A stretch of DNA of 64,000 bases from Geojedonia litorea (GTDB lineage: Bacteria; Bacteroidota; Bacteroidia; Flavobacteriales; Flavobacteriaceae). Positions within the stretch are counted from its first letter, which is position 1. Every line of letters begins with the position of its first letter. Below, one piece after another: positions 61,941-64,000 of the stretch. The stretch spans positions 434,001 through 498,000 of the forward strand of contig NZ_JBHSGP010000014.1 of assembly GCF_042654525.1 (NCBI RefSeq). The letters run 5' to 3'. The notes beneath the pieces are model-generated. The model made no database searches, was not told where the DNA came from, and worked only from the letters and a program-made list of their open reading frames with translations. The position numbers and the translations under genes were made by a program.

Positions 61941-61966
61941 ATGTTATGTTTTTGTTGGTTTAAATT

Positions 61967-62650
61967 TTAAAAATTTACGAATGTGATCAAATTTAACTGA
62001 TCTCGACTTCCAGTCTCAAAAAACTGGTTCATATAACCTAATTCTACTCTTACTGAATCACTAATTTTATATCCAAAACCTCCGTACAATCGATTTCTGT
62101 CAAATACCTTAGACTCTGTGTTTATAAAAATTTCATTATAAGCCGATAAATAACATCGGTTGGTTTCCTTTTTGCTTAAGGGCACATTGGCTCCTAAAAA
62201 ATAGCGAAACCTTAATTTAAAGTCATCTTCAACAAAACGTTGCTCGAATCGGTAACGATGTTGTACAGATATCCCATTAAATTTTTGCTTGCTTATGACT
62301 TGTTGATATATACGGTGTTCGTTAACTTGAAACTTTTCGTTAGTATCACCTATATAATTTTCTGATAAAACGTAGCCATAGCCAACTAATACATTAGTAC
62401 TTTCTGTAATATTGTAGCCTAATCCAGCACGAAGCAGTAATTGCTCTAAATCACCAATGGCATTATAGTTTCTATATTGCACTTCATGATGCAAATTCCA
62501 TTTGGAATTGATTTGTTTATTACCAAAATACATCATCCAATTCCCAAAATTGCTGTCTTGCCCACTGGCTACAACTGGAAAGGATAACATTGCAATAAAT
62601 ACCGCTAAATTTAGGTTTATTAGTGTTCTTTTTTTACTCAAAACATTCAT
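61967..62650 (-). CDS. DUF2490 outer membrane protein
   Basis: A 227-residue protein with a signal peptide (ending SFPVVASGQ) and repeated amphipathic strands: NWMMYFGNKQINSKWNLHHEVQYRN, QHRYRFEQRFVEDDFKLRFRYFLG, FGYKISDSVRVELGYMNQFFE, ending DQLNLITFVNF with a C-terminal aromatic residue. This is the DUF2490 barrel. It lies between the carbonic anhydrase (two bases) and SulP (26 bases) genes, so the three are one operon. A role as an outer membrane channel for this system is inferred. Confidence 0.88.
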   Translation of the reverse strand: MNVLSKKRTLINLNLAVFIAMLSFPVVASGQDSNFGNWMMYFGNKQINSKWNLHHEVQYRNYNAIGDLEQLLLRAGLGYNITESTNVLVGYGYVLSENYIGDTNEKFQVNEHRIYQQVISKQKFNGISVQHRYRFEQRFVEDDFKLRFRYFLGANVPLSKKETNRCYLSAYNEIFINTESKVFDRNRLYGGFGYKISDSVRVELGYMNQFFETGSRDQLNLITFVNF

Positions 62651-62652
62651 TT

Positions 62653-63282
62653 TTATTCAAAAAAATTGACTGCTCCTGTATTAATATCATACATTGCTCC
62701 AACAATCTTTATTTCACCATTTTTTTCCATTTCTGTAAGAATTGGACTTTCTGCATGAATTCTGTCAATAGTCAACTGCACATTTTTACGTGCAACATTA
62801 TCAACAAATTCTGAATTTTTTGAATTTCTTAAACTTTCTTCTTTAGGTTCTTCTACTGCATTAACAGCTGGTTTAATTTTAGAAATAAGGCTAGTTAAGT
62901 TCCCTAACTTTGCATCATCACAAGCGCCTTTAACGGCTCCACAAGCTGTGTGTCCTAACACAACTATTAATTTGGTTCCTGCTAACTTACATGCAAATTC
63001 CATACTTCCTAAAATATCCTCGTTTACAAAATTACCTGCAATTCGTACACTGAAAATATCTCCCAAGCCTTGGTCAAATACCAACTCTGCCGAAACGCGC
63101 GAATCGATACAACTTAATATTGTAGCAAACGGGAATTGTCCGTCACTGGTATCATTAACTTGTTCTAATAAATTTCTATTTGCTTTTAAATTATTTTGAA
63201 ATCTTACGTTTCCTTCTTTTAAATATTGTAATGACTTTTGTGGCGTCATTGTAGCCTGTGTTTCTCTAGTATGTGCTTTCAT
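62653..63282 (-). CDS. Beta-class carbonic anhydrase
   Basis: A 209-residue zinc enzyme interconverting CO2 and bicarbonate. Zinc ligands and dyad: Cys58, Asp60 and Arg62 in SCIDSR, then His111 and Cys114 in LGHTACGAVKGA. IAGNFVNEDILGSMEFA is the conserved beta-CA core. The first gene of the unit; DUF2490 starts two bases after its stop and SulP follows. A start 33 bases downstream (MTPQKSL) is also possible. Confidence 0.95.
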   Translation of the reverse strand: MKAHTRETQATMTPQKSLQYLKEGNVRFQNNLKANRNLLEQVNDTSDGQFPFATILSCIDSRVSAELVFDQGLGDIFSVRIAGNFVNEDILGSMEFACKLAGTKLIVVLGHTACGAVKGACDDAKLGNLTSLISKIKPAVNAVEEPKEESLRNSKNSEFVDNVARKNVQLTIDRIHAESPILTEMEKNGEIKIVGAMYDINTGAVNFFE

Positions 63283-63461
63283 TTTTCCTTTTTTTCTAGG
63301 TTAATGGTTAATGTATAAATTTAATGCTGCTAAGTGATATCTGTTATAGCAATAATAACAATAGCACTAACTTTAAATTGTATTTCTGTAAATTTAAAGA
63401 TATTATATGTTAAGCTTGCGCTTTTGACATGGAGTCTAAAGTAAGACCCAAAATAAGATTA

Positions 63462-63764
63462 TTATAATAATTGGACTTCGGGAGGTGGTGAAATGAGATT
63501 AAGATGAGGTTTAGGATAGGTTTTATAATAATATCCCAAACTGTTTTCCACTGCCGCTGACGTAAGATAATAATGTACAGGATTTGGTTTTGTGAATAAG
63601 GCTTCAAATAATTTATTTGCAACCTTATGATTCTCCTCCTCTTCAGACATTGAATAAAATACTGAAATGTCTACGGATTTATCAATTGCAGAAATTATTG
63701 TTGGCGTTGTAATAATTGCCAAAAATAATACTGTAAAAAAAATTGCAATTGATTTTTTATTCAT
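63462..63764 (-). CDS. Small exported or membrane-anchored hypothetical protein
   Basis: A 100-residue protein with an N-terminal hydrophobic segment (IAIFFTVLFLAIITTPTIISAI), then a charged and aromatic part (SEEEENHKVANKLFEALF, SLGYYYKTYPKPHLNLISPPPEVQLL). No family recognised. It is read in the same direction as the bat-like fragment further right, with an exact -7 element 18 bases upstream. Unexplained but protein-like in composition. Confidence 0.65.
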   Translation of the reverse strand: MNKKSIAIFFTVLFLAIITTPTIISAIDKSVDISVFYSMSEEEENHKVANKLFEALFTKPNPVHYYLTSAAVENSLGYYYKTYPKPHLNLISPPPEVQLL

Positions 63765-63781
63765 CCTTTTAATTAGAAATG

Positions 63782-63789
63782 CAAATATA
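63782..63789 (-). promoter_or_regulatory. -7 element of the 100-residue gene
   Basis: TATATTTG (complement of CAAATATA), 18 bases before the ATG at 63764. A -33 TTG at the normal distance was not found. Confidence 0.4.
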
Positions 63790-63822
63790 ATACACTGAAG
63801 GCATTAAATTGTTAAATTATTT

Positions 63823-64000
63823 TTAAATATTCTTTAACAATTTAATATCCTCGCTCAAAACCCATCCAGTTTTCCCATCAGCTATTTTAATTTTTTTCCA
63901 ATTATCTACAGTATCTAAAACTTGAACTTTTGTTCCTTCGTGAAGTTTAAATGCCTCTGCACTACGTAAATTTGGTTCGTTTTTTATTTGAGTTTCCTTT
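63823..64000 (-). CDS. BatE-like SH3 domain protein, C-terminal fragment (window edge)
   Basis: The minus strand is open from the right edge to a TAA at 63823-63825, giving the last 58 residues of a larger protein. They form a bacterial SH3 domain: EPNLRSAEAFKLHEGTKVQVLD, then WKKIKIADGKTGWVLSEDIKLL. Flavobacterial BatE (TPR plus SH3, aerotolerance operon) ends in just this way, so this is probably the end of batE, with the rest of the bat operon beyond the window. The N-terminal TPRs are not visible, so the name is provisional. Confidence 0.7.
   Translation of the reverse strand, partial: KETQIKNEPNLRSAEAFKLHEGTKVQVLDTVDNWKKIKIADGKTGWVLSEDIKLLKNI

Noticed and set aside
60688..61986. Several + strand ORFs inside the SulP gene
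   Set aside because: They are low-complexity shadows of the minus-strand transporter, rich in Pro and Lys codons produced by the reverse of hydrophobic coding.

Overview
The window is a low-G+C, gene-dense chromosomal segment of a Bacteroidota bacterium, almost certainly a member of the Flavobacteriaceae. The signs are a SusC/SusD pair, three secreted proteins with type IX secretion (T9SS) C-terminal sorting domains, lipoproteins, promoter -7 elements of the TAnnTTTG type, frequent TTG starts, and flavobacterial families such as DUF4286, DUF6428, DUF4199 and an OlsF-type fused acyltransferase. No rRNA, phage, transposon or CRISPR array was seen. One tRNA gene (Leu, anticodon CAA) is present.

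Region 1 (1-19397) is a coherent peptidoglycan amino-sugar salvage island, all on the + strand. It holds the end of a NagX/MurT-like membrane protein, a SusC/SusD uptake pair, a sodium:solute symporter, MurQ etherase, a GH3 (NagZ-like) hexosaminidase, a T9SS-exported GH18 enzyme, a NamZ-type (DUF1343) exo-muramidase lipoprotein, a fused FAD/Fe-S D-lactate dehydrogenase, a NagB deaminase fused to a PIG-L/LmbE deacetylase domain, and a family-10-like glycosidase lipoprotein. Together they could take glycan from outside the cell to fructose-6-phosphate plus pyruvate. The MurNAc kinase and a separate NagA are not in the window.

Region 2 (19398-34374) is housekeeping: tRNA-Leu, prs, rplY, pth, an M43 metalloprotease, ribF, an HTTM protein, serS, a TPR protein, GNAT, DUF4286, rsmA, mgtE, a cupin and a 2-hydroxyacid dehydrogenase. 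Between serS and the TPR gene lies a 400-base region with an exact FNR-type dyad, a 22-codon hydrophobic peptide ORF and a strong terminator.

Region 3 (34375-39950) is accessory: a LuxR-type regulator with a DUF4199 gene and a likely operator between them, VOC and DUF1801 proteins, a TauE/SafE exporter, a frameshifted TM2 gene, and an arsenic operon (arsR, a 41-codon membrane ORF, DUF6428, an ArsN1-like acetyltransferase, arsC). The ArsR promoter overlaps a perfect 18-bp palindrome. No efflux pump is in the operon.

Region 4 (39968-63764) mixes strands: a T9SS-sorted Ig-like protein whose start appears broken, a beta-barrel protein, OlsF, aspartate kinase, GNAT, fbp, a TerB-like protein, mfd, a TlpA-like protein, gpsA, an S9 peptidase, pheS, a CvpA family protein, a small 8-cysteine protein, and a carbonic anhydrase-DUF2490-SulP operon that suggests bicarbonate handling. 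The minus strand at the right edge carries the last 58 codons of a BatE-like SH3 protein.
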